From assembly GCA_902802215.1 (NCBI GenBank), contig CADCLH010000018.1, positions 1-15,499 of the forward strand: DNA of 15,499 nucleotides, read 5' to 3'. Positions 6,334 to 13,648 of this stretch are shown piece after piece. This DNA is from Oscillospiraceae bacterium (lineage in GTDB: Bacteria; Bacillota; Clostridia; Oscillospirales; Oscillospiraceae). Every line of letters begins with the position of its first letter. Within the stretch, counting starts at the first letter, position 1. The notes beneath the pieces were generated by a model. It saw only the letters and a program-made list of their open reading frames with translations. It had not been told where the DNA came from and did no database searches. The position numbers were made by a program, and so were the translations under genes.

Positions 6334-7974
6334 TTGAAAAAAATCTTGTGGCTGATTCTCGTGCTGCTCCTGTTTGCAGCCCTGTTTGTCTTTGTGTACA
6401 TCAACCCCTTCCCCGCCATGATGGAGGTCTTTTCCCCGCTGTTCGGCGGCGGGAACATTACGATCGGCGGGACGAAGTACCCCACCTCCACCAAAAGCAT
6501 CACCGCGGTGATCTCGCGCTGGGACATCGAGGAGCTCGACCGCTTCACGCAGCTGGAGAGCGCCGATCTGCGCGGCAGCGCCTGCTATCAGGAGATCGCC
6601 GCCTGGGCGGATGCGCACCCGGAGGTTTCGGTCGACTTTGACATCCCGCTGGCCAACGGCACCAGCTTCGACAGTCAGACCGAGACGCTGGATCTCAGCT
6701 GGGTCGACGCGGAACACCTGTCCGAGACGCTCGGCATCCTCCGCTACGCCAAGGGCCTGCGCACCCTCCAGCTCGGCGAGGTGGGCGGAAGCCGGCTGAC
6801 GCTTCAGGACCTGGTGCGGATCCACGAGCTGTTCCCGGACCTGCATCTGGATTTTACCGCCGTCATCGGCGGGCAGAAGGTGGACAGCTCCGCCTCCGCC
6901 ATCGATCTGTCCGCGCTGCCGCATGAGGATGTGAAGGCGGCGGCTCTGGTCCTCGGACAGCTGGACGGCCTGAAGACGGTCGAGCTCGGCTCGCAGGGCA
7001 GCAATCAGCTCGCGTGGGAGGACGTCGCCCTGCTCAAGGCGAACGCGCCCGGAGCGCGCTTCTCCTATCGCTTCAGCCTCTACGGGCAGGAGCTGGATCT
7101 GGACGCGGAAAAGCTGGACTTCCGCGGCGTTGAGATCGACGACGAGGGCGCGGCGCTCTATCCGGTGCTCAGCTGCATGAACCATTGTACATATCTCGAC
7201 ATGGACAGCACCGGCGTCTCGGACGAGGCGCTCTCCGCGATCCGGGATCTGTTTCCCCAGACCAAGGTCGTCTGGCGCGTCTGGTTCGGAGATCTCTACA
7301 GCGTGCGCACGGATACGGAGAGGATCCTCGCCTCCAAGCCGACGGTGGGCGGCATGATCACCGACACGAAGCCGCTCACTTACTGCACGGACGTGAAGTA
7401 TCTGGACCTCGGCCACAACGAGGAGATGACCGACATCAACTTCGCCATGTACATGCCGAAGCTGGAGGTCCTGATCATCGCCATGACCGGCGTGAGCGAT
7501 CTCTCTCCGCTGAAAAACTGCGCGAAGCTCGAATATCTGGAGCTCAACTCCTCGCCCGGCATTCACGATCTGAGCCCGCTGGAGGGGCACACGGCCCTGC
7601 GCCATCTCAACATCGCCGGCTGCCCGCAGCTGTCCGACATCTCCCCGCTCTACGGCATCACCAAGCTGGAGCGGCTGTGGATCGGGATCGACACGCCCGT
7701 GCCGGCGGAGCAGGTGGCAAAGATGCAGAAGGCCGCGCCCGGCTGCACGATCGACACCACGACCTCGGACCCGCACGGCAACGCCTGGCGCTTCTCCGCC
7801 TATGACCCCGAGATCCCGAAGTACTACTGGGTCCCCCGCCACGAGCTTCTGCGCGAGCAGATGGGCTACAATTATCAGGAGTACAGCTTCTACTGGCTCG
7901 ACCCGCTCTGTGAGCTCGAGGCCCCGGCCGAATACAAGGGCAAATTCGGCAAGGAGGTCTACGGTCTGGCATGA
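6334..7974 (+). CDS. LRR protein A: membrane-anchored, four ~70-residue modules plus leucine-rich repeats
   Basis: 546 residues from the TTG at 6334, which lies 9 bases after AAGGAG. The ATG at 6298 coincides with the predicted transcription start and has no binding site. The N-terminus (MKKILWLILVLLLFAALFVF) is an uncleaved-type membrane anchor without lipobox. Residues about 56-337 are four tandem ~70-residue modules, each with an L..L..(V/A)(D/E)L segment, a helix ending near P-(D/E/Q)-x-x-(V/L), a short strand pair ending in G, and a D-(L/F) strand. Residues about 354-450 are ~22-residue leucine-rich repeats (VKYLDLGHNEEMTDI, LEYLEL, LRHLNIA, LERLWIG). Near the C-terminus is YSFYWLDPL (517-525). 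It is likely an extracytoplasmic binding protein; ligand unknown. It has one module more than the three lipoprotein paralogues downstream. First gene of a five-gene operon. Confidence 0.85.
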   Translation: MKKILWLILVLLLFAALFVFVYINPFPAMMEVFSPLFGGGNITIGGTKYPTSTKSITAVISRWDIEELDRFTQLESADLRGSACYQEIAAWADAHPEVSVDFDIPLANGTSFDSQTETLDLSWVDAEHLSETLGILRYAKGLRTLQLGEVGGSRLTLQDLVRIHELFPDLHLDFTAVIGGQKVDSSASAIDLSALPHEDVKAAALVLGQLDGLKTVELGSQGSNQLAWEDVALLKANAPGARFSYRFSLYGQELDLDAEKLDFRGVEIDDEGAALYPVLSCMNHCTYLDMDSTGVSDEALSAIRDLFPQTKVVWRVWFGDLYSVRTDTERILASKPTVGGMITDTKPLTYCTDVKYLDLGHNEEMTDINFAMYMPKLEVLIIAMTGVSDLSPLKNCAKLEYLELNSSPGIHDLSPLEGHTALRHLNIAGCPQLSDISPLYGITKLERLWIGIDTPVPAEQVAKMQKAAPGCTIDTTTSDPHGNAWRFSAYDPEIPKYYWVPRHELLREQMGYNYQEYSFYWLDPLCELEAPAEYKGKFGKEVYGLA

Positions 7975-8021
7975 CCGTCCGCTCCCCCATCGCCCAAGAT
8001 GATCCTACGGAGGCTTTTCCT

Positions 8022-9416
8022 ATGAATCTGAATTCAAACCGTACCCGCGCGCTCTGCCTGCTGCTGGCGCTGCTCTGTCTGCTGCTGGCCGGCTGCGGGA
8101 AAAAAGACGCTTCCGCGCCGGACGCCGCCCCGGCTGACGGTGACGCGTTTGTCATCGGCGGCCAAAAGGTCGACCCCGACGTCTCCAGCCTCACGGCGGT
8201 GATCTCCGACGGGGAGACCGAGAAGCTCTCCGCGCTCGGGAAGCTGCGCTTTCTGGATCTGCGCGGCAGCGAAAACGCGGCTGAGATCGCGGCCTGGGCC
8301 AAGGCCCACCCGGAGGTCGACGTGAGCTTCAGCGTCACGCTGCCCGACGGGACGGTCCTCGACTCCGACGTCTATACCGCGGACCTGAGCGCCCTGAGCG
8401 GCGAACAGGCCGTACAGGCCGCTTCGCAGCTCGCGCTGCTGCCGGAGCTGCGCAGCGTCGATCTCGGCAAAGAGCGCAGCGGGCTCACCCCCGCCGACAC
8501 CGATGCGATCCGGGCCCAGCTTCCCAAGGCCGAGCTCCACCTCCGCTTTACCCTCTACGGGAAGGAGTTCGATCTGGCCGACAGCACGCTCAACCTCCGC
8601 TACATCCCCGTGGAGGACAACGGCGCGGCCGTGCGGGCGGTCATGGGACACATGCCCAATCTGCGCACGGTCGATATGGACTCCTGCGGCGTGGACAACG
8701 AGACCATGGAAAAGCTGAATCAGGACTTTCCCGACGTCAAGGTCATCTGGCGCATCTGGTTCGGGACCCGGTACAGCGTCCGCACGGACGTGGAAATGAT
8801 CCTCGCCTCCAGGCCCACCGTCGCCGGAATGCTCTGGGACGACGAGGCCGCGAAGCTCTATTACTGTCACGACGTCAAATACCTCGATATCGGCCACAAC
8901 GGCGGCATCACGGATATCGGCTTCCTGCGCGGGATGCCGAAGCTGGAGGTCGCGATCCTCGCCATGGGAGCCTGGTCGGACGCCTCGCCCCTGGCCGACT
9001 GTCCGAATCTGGAATATCTGGAGATGCAGACCACCCAGTGCAGCGATCTCAGCCCGCTGTCGGGGCTGAAAAAGCTGCGGCACCTGAACGTCGCCCAGAA
9101 CATCAGGATCGCGGATATCACGCCGCTGTATTCGCTGACGGATCTGGAGCGCTTCTGGCTCGGCTGCGTCAATCAGGTGCCGCCGGAGCAGGTGGAGGAG
9201 CTGCGCCGCCGCGCGCCGAAGTGTGAGATCAACACCTCGGTCTGGGACGACCCCACCACCGACCACTGGCGCTACAACGACTGGGAGTTTACCGACCGCT
9301 ACGCGCTGCTGCGCGTACAGTTCAACGGCTACACGGATCAGGCGTTTTCCTTCACATGGAACGATCCGCTGTATCCGAAAGACGGGGAGGGCGTGATTCC
9401 GGATGGATACTACTAA
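8022..9416 (+). CDS. LRR lipoprotein B (three modules plus leucine-rich repeats)
   Basis: 464 residues. The start ATG at 8022 lies 8 bases after GGAGG (8009-8013); an upstream ATG at 7971 overlapping gene A lacks this and gives no leader. The signal peptide ends in the lipobox L22-A-G-C25, so the mature protein should be a diacylglyceryl-anchored surface lipoprotein. A short polar/Ala-rich linker (26-45) follows. There are three ~70-residue modules (about 57-123, 124-192, 193-266), then leucine-rich repeats (285-381: VKYLDIGHN, LEVAILAM, LEYLEMQT, LRHLNVAQN, LERFWLG), and AFSFTWNDPLY near the C-terminus (441-451). It ends with 13 extra residues absent from C and D. The stop overlaps the start of gene C by 14 bases. 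Function unknown; a binding or adhesion role is inferred. Confidence 0.88.
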   Translation: MNLNSNRTRALCLLLALLCLLLAGCGKKDASAPDAAPADGDAFVIGGQKVDPDVSSLTAVISDGETEKLSALGKLRFLDLRGSENAAEIAAWAKAHPEVDVSFSVTLPDGTVLDSDVYTADLSALSGEQAVQAASQLALLPELRSVDLGKERSGLTPADTDAIRAQLPKAELHLRFTLYGKEFDLADSTLNLRYIPVEDNGAAVRAVMGHMPNLRTVDMDSCGVDNETMEKLNQDFPDVKVIWRIWFGTRYSVRTDVEMILASRPTVAGMLWDDEAAKLYYCHDVKYLDIGHNGGITDIGFLRGMPKLEVAILAMGAWSDASPLADCPNLEYLEMQTTQCSDLSPLSGLKKLRHLNVAQNIRIADITPLYSLTDLERFWLGCVNQVPPEQVEELRRRAPKCEINTSVWDDPTTDHWRYNDWEFTDRYALLRVQFNGYTDQAFSFTWNDPLYPKDGEGVIPDGYY

Positions 9417-10851
9417 ACGACCGCTCGCAGGGCTCTCCAGGCTGCTCTGCCTGCTGCTCCTGCTCGCGCTGTGCCTGAGCGCTGCCGGCTGCGGCCGGAA
9501 GAAGGGCGCGGCGGATGACGCGCAGCCGTCCGCGGCGGCGGAGACGACCCCCACCGCCGTCCCCACCGTCGCCATCGCAGGGCGGGAGATCGCGGTCGAC
9601 GCGACCGACATCACCGCCGTGCTCTCCGAGGGCGAGACCGAAAAGCTCGATCTGCTGCCCGCTCTCCGGTCGGCGGATCTCAGCGGCAGCGAGAACGTCC
9701 GGGAGATCGCCGCATGGGCGGCCCGGCATCCGGAGGTCGACGTGACCTGGACCGTCCGCCTGCCGAACGGCAGCGTGCTCGATTCCCGCGCCGAGACCGC
9801 GGATCTCAGCGGCTGCTCCGGCGCAGATCTCGCGGGCGCAGTCGAACCCCTGTCCCTTCTTCCGGCGCTCAAGCGCGTCGACCTCGGGACGGAGCGTCCC
9901 GAAATGGACTGGGACAGCATCGCCGCCTTCCGCGCCGCGCTTCCGACGCTGCCCTTCTCCTATCTCTTCGATCTCTACGGTACGGAGTGCAATCTCGCCA
10001 ACACCGCCATCAGCCTCTACCACATCCCCGTGGACGACGACGGCGTGCTGCTCGAGCGGGTCATGGACCTGATGCCCCAGCTTGAAAACGTCGATCTGGA
10101 CGGCTGCGAGCTGCCGATGTGGCGCTGTGAGGAGATCCACATCAAGCATCCCGACGTCAAGGTCGTGTTCCGCGTCTGGTTCGGCAACAATTACAGCGTG
10201 CGCACCGACACGGAGATGATCCTCGCCTCCAAGCCCTCGGTCGGCGGCGAACTGACGCCGGACAACATCGAGGGACTGTACTACTGTCACGACGTCAAGT
10301 ACCTCGACGTCGGGCACAACACCATGCTGACCGATCTCAGCTTCCTGAAGGAGATGCCCAAGCTCGAGGTCGCCGTCCTCGCCATGTGCAACTGGTCGGA
10401 TGCGACGCCACTCTCCTTCTGTCCGGAGCTCGAGTATATCGAGATGCAGACCACGCTGTGCACCGATCTCAGGCCGCTGTCGGGGCTGACAAAGCTGCGG
10501 CATCTGAACGTGTGCAACATCGGCGCCGATGTGGAGGAGGGACCGCGCCCCAGCCTGACCGACATCACGCCGCTCTATCCCCTGACCGGACTGGAGAGGC
10601 TCTGGATCGGCGGGTACAACGAGGTCCCGCACGAGCAGATCGAAGAGATGCAGCGCCGCGCTCCCCAGTGCGAGATCAACGACACGGTCGCCGATCCCCA
10701 CGGCGGACGCTGGAGATGCATCGACATGGCGGACTTTATCAACACCTACGTCGACACCTACCACGAGCGCTACATCAAGCTGCGCGAGCAGTTCCACGAG
10801 TATGACAGCTCGGCATACTCCTTCTCCTGGAACGACCCGCTCTACTACTGA
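9403..10851 (+). CDS. LRR lipoprotein C (three modules plus leucine-rich repeats)
   Basis: 482 residues. The signal peptide (SRLLCLLLLLALCLSAAGC) ends in the lipobox A27-A-G-C30, followed by a ~25-residue Ala/Pro/Thr-rich linker. Modules are at about 69-136, 137-206 and 207-280. Leucine-rich repeats span 298-403, with an insert around 374-384 (ADVEEGPRPS) that gene D shares but B lacks. The C-terminus is YSFSWNDPLYY. The start overlaps the end of gene B by 14 bases, with GGAGGG 11 bases upstream inside gene B, so translation is probably coupled. It is closely related to gene D along its whole length, including the bases before the start codon, which points to tandem duplication. Surface-anchored; ligand unknown. 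Confidence 0.88.
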   Translation: MDTTKRPLAGLSRLLCLLLLLALCLSAAGCGRKKGAADDAQPSAAAETTPTAVPTVAIAGREIAVDATDITAVLSEGETEKLDLLPALRSADLSGSENVREIAAWAARHPEVDVTWTVRLPNGSVLDSRAETADLSGCSGADLAGAVEPLSLLPALKRVDLGTERPEMDWDSIAAFRAALPTLPFSYLFDLYGTECNLANTAISLYHIPVDDDGVLLERVMDLMPQLENVDLDGCELPMWRCEEIHIKHPDVKVVFRVWFGNNYSVRTDTEMILASKPSVGGELTPDNIEGLYYCHDVKYLDVGHNTMLTDLSFLKEMPKLEVAVLAMCNWSDATPLSFCPELEYIEMQTTLCTDLRPLSGLTKLRHLNVCNIGADVEEGPRPSLTDITPLYPLTGLERLWIGGYNEVPHEQIEEMQRRAPQCEINDTVADPHGGRWRCIDMADFINTYVDTYHERYIKLREQFHEYDSSAYSFSWNDPLYY

Positions 10852-10871
10852 AAGAGAGGGTGGCATTCCGG

Positions 10872-12329
10872 ATGGACAAGACCCGACGCGCAGCCCTTTC
10901 CAGGCTGCTCCCCGTGCTGCTCCTGTCCGCGCTGTGCCTGAGCGCCGTCGGCTGCGGCCGCGGGAAGGGCTCGCCGGACGTCGCGCAGCCGCAGCCGTCC
11001 GCCGCAGTCGAAACGGTCTCCGCCGTCGCCATCGGGGGCAAGGAATACGGGCCCGACACGACCGAGCTCACGGCAGTGCTCTCCGAGGGGGACACCGCGC
11101 TGCTCGACCGTCTGCCCGCGCTGCGGACGGCGGATCTCAGCGGCAGCGAGAACGTGCGGGAGATCGCCGCGTGGGCGGCGATGCACCCGGGCGTCGACGT
11201 GACCTGGACCGTGCGTCTGCCCGACGGCGGCGTGCTCGATTCCCGCGCCGAAGCCGCCGACCTCAGCGCATACGACGGCCCGGCGCTCCGGCAGGCGGCC
11301 GAGGCGCTGTCCCTTCTCCCGAAGCTCAGGCGCGTCGAGCTCGGCGAAGAGCGCGCCGGGCTGGACTGGGACAGCATCGCCCTCCTCCGCGCCGCGCTCC
11401 CGACGCAGGTCTTCTCGTACGGCTTCGATCTCTACGGCACGGAGTGCGATCTTGAAAACACCAGGATCAGTCTCTGCCATGTCCCCGTGGACGACGACGG
11501 CGTGCTGCTCGAACGGGTAATGGCCCTCATGCCCCGGCTGAGCTACGTCGATCTCGACAGCTGCGAGCTGCCGATGTGGCGCTGCGAGGAGATCAACCTC
11601 AAGCACCCGGACGTCAAGGTCGTCTTCCGCGTCTGGTTCGGCGACAACTACACCGTGCGCACCGACACGGAGAAGATCCTCGCCTCCAAGCCCTCGGTCG
11701 GCGGCGATCTGACGGCGGACAACACGGAGGGCCTGTACTACTGTCACGACGTCAAATACCTCGACGTGGGGCACAATCTCTGGCTGACCGACATCGGCTT
11801 CACGGCGGAGATGCCGAAGCTCGAGGTCGCGGTCCTCGCCATGTGCAACTGGTCGGACGCGACGCCGCTTTCCCACTGTCCGGAGCTCGAGTATCTGGAG
11901 ATGCAGACCTCGCTGTGCACGGATCTCTCCCCGCTGTCGGGGCTGACAAAGCTGCGTCACCTGAACCTGTGCAACATCGGCGCCGACCGGACCGAGGGTC
12001 CCATGCAATATCTGACGGACATCACGCCGCTCTATTCCCTGACCGGACTCGAACGGCTGTGGATCGGCTGCAACAACGACGTCCCCGCCGCGCAGATCGA
12101 GGAAATGCGCCGCCGCGCTCCGAACTGCACGGTCGAAGCCACCGTGTCCGATCCCACGCAGGGCGGATGGCGCTTCATCGATTATGATTATGTAAACTAT
12201 ATGATCCGCTATCCGCGCGACTACCACCCGCGCTATCTGAAGCTGATCGAGCAGTTTGAGGGGGAGCCGGCCGCCGGGATCAGCGACCGGGCTTACGCCT
12301 TCCCCTGGAACGACCCGCTCTATTATTGA
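10872..12329 (+). CDS. LRR lipoprotein D (three modules plus leucine-rich repeats)
   Basis: 485 residues from the ATG at 10872. A GTG at 10860 is in frame, but the ATG aligns with the start of gene C, including the conserved ATTCCGG before it, and follows GAGAGGG. The signal peptide has lipobox A25-V-G-C28. The three-module region is about 65-278, leucine-rich repeats about 295-398, and the C-terminus is YAFPWNDPLYY. The stretch before the C-terminal motif (IDYDYVNYMIRYPRDYHPRYLKLIEQF) corresponds to a Tyr-rich segment of gene C that gene A and B carry in shorter form. It lies 20 bases after C and 14 before nadE. Same predicted location and role as B and C; function not known. Confidence 0.88.
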   Translation: MDKTRRAALSRLLPVLLLSALCLSAVGCGRGKGSPDVAQPQPSAAVETVSAVAIGGKEYGPDTTELTAVLSEGDTALLDRLPALRTADLSGSENVREIAAWAAMHPGVDVTWTVRLPDGGVLDSRAEAADLSAYDGPALRQAAEALSLLPKLRRVELGEERAGLDWDSIALLRAALPTQVFSYGFDLYGTECDLENTRISLCHVPVDDDGVLLERVMALMPRLSYVDLDSCELPMWRCEEINLKHPDVKVVFRVWFGDNYTVRTDTEKILASKPSVGGDLTADNTEGLYYCHDVKYLDVGHNLWLTDIGFTAEMPKLEVAVLAMCNWSDATPLSHCPELEYLEMQTSLCTDLSPLSGLTKLRHLNLCNIGADRTEGPMQYLTDITPLYSLTGLERLWIGCNNDVPAAQIEEMRRRAPNCTVEATVSDPTQGGWRFIDYDYVNYMIRYPRDYHPRYLKLIEQFEGEPAAGISDRAYAFPWNDPLYY

Positions 12330-12343
12330 AAGGATGTCCAGCC

Positions 12344-13075
12344 ATGAGAAATTTTCAGCAGGAATTTGAAGCGCGCGTCGCCTACATCCGCGGCAAGCTC
12401 CGCGAAGCCCATGCCGACGGCATCGTCTTCGGCAACTCCGGCGGCAAGGACAGCGCGCTGGTCGGCATTCTGTGCAAGGCCGCCTGTGACAACACCGTGG
12501 GCGTGCTCATGCCCTGCGCCTCGAAGCAGAACTACGGCCGCGACACCGACGACGGCAACGCGCTGGCCGCGCAGTTCGGCATCGAGACGCGCACCGTGGA
12601 TCTGACCGCCGTGCGCGAGCGGGAGCTTCAGGCGCTCGAGGGCGTGTGCACGCTCAACGACATGGCGCTGACGAACATCGCGCCGCGCCTGCGCATGACG
12701 ACGCTCTACGCGATCGCCGCCGCCGAGAACCGCCTTGTGGCCGGGACCGGCAACCGCAGCGAGACCTATATGGGCTATTTTACCAAGTGGGGCGACGGGG
12801 CCTGCGACTTCAACCCCATCAGCGATCTCACGGCGGGCGAGGTCTTCGACTTCCTCCGCTTCCTGAATGCGCCCGCCTCCATTGTGGAGAAGGCGCCCTC
12901 CGCCGGGCTTTTTGACGGCCAGACGGACGAGCAGGAGATGGGCGTGACCTACAAGGCCATCGACGACTATCTGCTCCACGGGATCGTGAACGAGGCGGAC
13001 AAGGCGATCATCGACCGCTACCACAGCCGGAGCGGCCACAAACGCCGTCCGATCAGCACCTTCGAGAATCCGTGA
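12344..13075 (+). CDS. nadE: NH3-dependent NAD(+) synthetase
   Basis: 243 residues, slightly shorter than the usual 245-275 for ammonia-type enzymes, and without the N-terminal glutaminase domain. It adenylates nicotinate adenine dinucleotide with ATP and amidates it to NAD+ in the cytoplasm. Visible signatures: the PP-loop SGGKDS at residues 32-37, GTGNRSE at 134-140, YFTKWGDG at 145-152, and PSAGL followed by GQTDE at 185-196. The ATG at 12344 is 9 bases after AAAGGA; an upstream TTG overlapping gene D is rejected. It is the last gene of the LRR-lipoprotein operon and is closed by a strong terminator. Nothing in the sequence links NAD synthesis to the lipoproteins beyond co-transcription. 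Confidence 0.94.
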   Translation: MRNFQQEFEARVAYIRGKLREAHADGIVFGNSGGKDSALVGILCKAACDNTVGVLMPCASKQNYGRDTDDGNALAAQFGIETRTVDLTAVRERELQALEGVCTLNDMALTNIAPRLRMTTLYAIAAAENRLVAGTGNRSETYMGYFTKWGDGACDFNPISDLTAGEVFDFLRFLNAPASIVEKAPSAGLFDGQTDEQEMGVTYKAIDDYLLHGIVNEADKAIIDRYHSRSGHKRRPISTFENP

Positions 13076-13079
13076 ACGC

Positions 13080-13121
13080 CATCGGCCCGGGGATGACATC
13101 CCCGGGCCGATGTTCTTTTTT
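13080..13121 (+). terminator. Terminator of the LRR/nadE operon
   Basis: CATCGGCCCGGGGAT (13080-13094), loop GAC, perfect complement at 13098-13112, then TTCTTTTTT. The stem is 15 bp. Confidence 0.96.
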
Positions 13122-13125
13122 CGCT

Positions 13126-13476
13126 TCACCCGACATAGACCGGCGCGGGCAGCGGCTTGCCGGGCAGGACGGTGCCGAGACACAGGCAGGCGCCGCGCTC
13201 CTTCGGTCCGAGCATCAGGTTTTCCCGCTCGCGCTTCGGATTGGCGCAGAGCAGATGGAGGTTGCCCGCGCTGTCCTCGCACCACTGGCGCACCCAGATC
13301 CGCCCGCGGACCCAAAACACCCCGACCGCCAGCTCCCGCGGCGACTCCCGGCGCGTCACGCAGACGGTCTCCCCTTTTCGGAAAACCGGCTCCATGCAGT
13401 CGCTCTCCAGCGTCAGGCAGAAATCCGTCCGCCCGTCCAGCCCCTGCCGCGGCAGGAGGCCGTAGTCTTCCGCCAT
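13126..13476 (-). CDS. S24 (LexA/signal-peptidase-fold) family protein with Cys/Arg in place of Ser/Lys
   Basis: 116 residues from the ATG at 13476, which lies 7 bases after GGGAGGG. The longer frame starts at a TTG that is itself the promoter -35, so it is rejected. The segment FCLTLESDCMEPVFRKGETVCV aligns with the S24 nucleophile motif (usually GDSMEP), but Cys27 stands where Ser is expected. The later strand GRIWVRQWCED matches the region that normally carries the catalytic Lys and has Arg63. There is no N-terminal helix-turn-helix, so it is not a LexA/CI repressor. I recall similar short GDCMEP proteins in Clostridia, so the substitution is probably a subfamily trait. Proteolysis or self-cleavage is doubtful; function unknown. 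It is divergent from the plsC-like gene and convergent with nadE. Confidence 0.72.
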   Translation of the reverse strand: MAEDYGLLPRQGLDGRTDFCLTLESDCMEPVFRKGETVCVTRRESPRELAVGVFWVRGRIWVRQWCEDSAGNLHLLCANPKRERENLMLGPKERGACLCLGTVLPGKPLPAPVYVG

Positions 13477-13507
13477 GCCTCGTCCCTCCCCTGTAGCATC
13501 TGCTGAC

Positions 13508-13536
13508 AGACTATACCTTTCGGCCGCCGCGGTCAA
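13508..13536 (-). promoter_or_regulatory. Promoter of the S24-like gene
   Basis: On the minus strand TTGACC (13536-13531) is followed either by TAGTCT after 17 bases or by the better hexamer TATAGT after 15 bases. Confidence 0.6.
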
Positions 13537-13551
13537 GTGTCGAAAAAGAGC

Positions 13552-13580
13552 TTGTAAACTTCTCCGGGGGAGGCTATAAT
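13552..13580 (+). promoter_or_regulatory. Promoter of the plsC-like/fabG-like operon
   Basis: TTGTAA (13552-13557), 17-base spacer, consensus TATAAT (13575-13580). It lies back to back with the promoter of the S24-like gene. Confidence 0.85.
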
Positions 13581-13648
13581 ACGGATATATTCAAGAAATC
13601 CCGCCGCGGCGTCCGAAACCCGCGGCGAAATCATTCGGAGGCAGAATC

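Noticed and set aside
6280..7842. 520-residue minus-strand open frame opposite gene A
   Set aside because: Shadow frame for the same reason; it also runs through the operon promoter.
8034..9920. 628-residue open frame on the minus strand opposite the LRR genes
   Set aside because: Antisense shadow of G+C-rich coding DNA. The plus-strand proteins have signal peptides, repeats and binding sites; this frame is Arg/Ala/Val-rich and motif-free.
9352..12227. Long minus-strand frames (504 and 460 residues) opposite genes C and D
   Set aside because: They mirror each other only because C and D are duplicates; no start signals or family motifs.
12323..13315. 330-residue minus-strand frame opposite nadE
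   Set aside because: It crosses the strong operon terminator and has no start signal; nadE motifs on the plus strand are decisive.
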